The notes under the pieces are model-generated. The model was not told where the DNA came from. It saw only the letters and a list, made by a program, of their open reading frames with translations, and searched no databases. The position numbers and the translations under genes were made by a program. A DNA stretch of 64,000 nt from Petunia secreta (lineage: Eukaryota > Streptophyta > Magnoliopsida > Solanales > Solanaceae): the NCBI GenBank assembly GCA_029990175.1, contig JARKIP010000017.1, positions 13,038,001 to 13,102,000 of the forward strand. Direction: 5' to 3'. Of the stretch, positions 63,498-64,000 are shown one piece after another. The number at the start of each line of letters is the position of its first letter. Position 1 is the first letter of the stretch.

Positions 63498-64000
63498 TGA
63501 AACGACCTCGGTCAGTCATTTCAGAAGTTAGGACTCCGATTGGCGTGTCGATAATTTTAAAATATTCGTAAGGTTCATTAGGACCTGTCTGTAAAATTTG
63601 AGCTAAATCAAACCTCGTTTGGTAGGCATCGGAAGAAGGTTGTAGTTTTTATTGTCGATAAATATTAAAAAGTGATTTTGAGCTCGATTTTGGCGAATGA
63701 GCTCCGATTCGAAATCCGAAAGCGCCGTTTAGTTCGTATGATTATTTGTGACTTTTGTGATTTTTCGAAAGTGAATTTCGATGTTGTTCGGCTAGTTTCC
63801 GCTAGAATACCGAAAGTTAAATAATTTGACCTTTCTCTTTTAAATTCGCATCTTGAGTTTCGGGAGTCCGATTTGAGATCCGTCTTCACGAGTATGTTAC
63901 ATATATTTTGTATAGCTTATTTGAAAAGTTTGGGATCATTTCGACTTCTCTAGGGTTCCATTTTAATTTTAATCGTCACAGCGAATTTATTATAAAAAAA
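63498..64000 (+). repeat. Right LTR of the Tekay-like element (partial)
   Basis: Starts TGAAACGACCTCGGTCAGTC and follows the left LTR colinearly for about 500 bp to the window end. Confidence 0.9.

Larger units (their letters stand above)
55369..64000 (+). mobile_element. Tekay-like chromovirus (Ty3/gypsy), right end outside window
   Basis: The left LTR is 55369-57434 and the right LTR starts at 63498 and runs off the window. A tRNA-Met-type PBS follows the left LTR, and GTGGAGGAGAA precedes the right one. Gag, protease, RT, RNase H, integrase and a C-terminal chromodomain are present in order but interrupted by stops, frameshifts and a hAT insertion. The LTRs differ at many sites in the first 500 bp (roughly 5-6% by eye), consistent with an older insertion. 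Confidence 0.88.

Overview
The window looks like repeat-rich intergenic DNA of a flowering plant, probably a eudicot. The evidence is nested LTR retrotransposons of plant-specific lineages (an Ogre/Tat-like element, a Tat element with two RNase H domains, a Tekay-type chromovirus), a plant Helitron, and Tourist-like and hAT MITEs. A Solanaceae or other asterid source is only my impression. No intact host gene was found. Almost every long reading frame belongs to a transposable element.

Layout. 1-14159: a large Ogre-like LTR element without pol. Its left LTR is cut by the window edge and carries a LINE ORF1-only insertion, and its interior holds a ~64-bp tandem array. 14160-20726: AT-rich DNA with a minus-strand Copia-like LTR relic, possible exon relics, and a pair of inverted ~136-bp repeats. 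20727-26170: a non-autonomous Helitron with a captured exon and a nested Tourist-like MITE. 26172-29290: uncharacterised DNA, a hAT MITE and an LTR-like fragment. 29290-45860: a decayed Ty3/gypsy element split by a young, complete 11,980-bp Tat element (29810-41789; TSD GAAAG; LTRs differ at 5 of 663 sites). 46375-52335: a minus-strand gag-only LTR element (TSD AGACT). 52340-55368: LINE ORF2 relics interrupted by a solo LTR (TSD CATCC) and followed by a Copia integrase fragment. 55369-64000: a decayed Tekay-like chromovirus, with a hAT element inside its RNase H region, running off the window.

How the parts work together. The Tat element is the only one that looks recently active. Gag-protease is in one frame and RT-RNaseH-RNaseH-integrase in another. 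Between them sits a misplaced copy of the LTR tail plus the primer-binding site. Downstream of pol lie a tRNA-like cloverleaf and, on the opposite strand, a four-exon gene whose splice junctions all keep frame (about 925 codons) behind its own TATA box. The gag-only element and the solo LTR share terminal motifs and arrays of a short GC-rich palindrome (GGGCGGAGCGCCC-like) upstream of their TATA boxes. The best candidates for something little described are the antisense gene, the internal LTR-tail duplication, the tRNA-like unit, the palindrome arrays, and the gag element with a long non-pol second frame.
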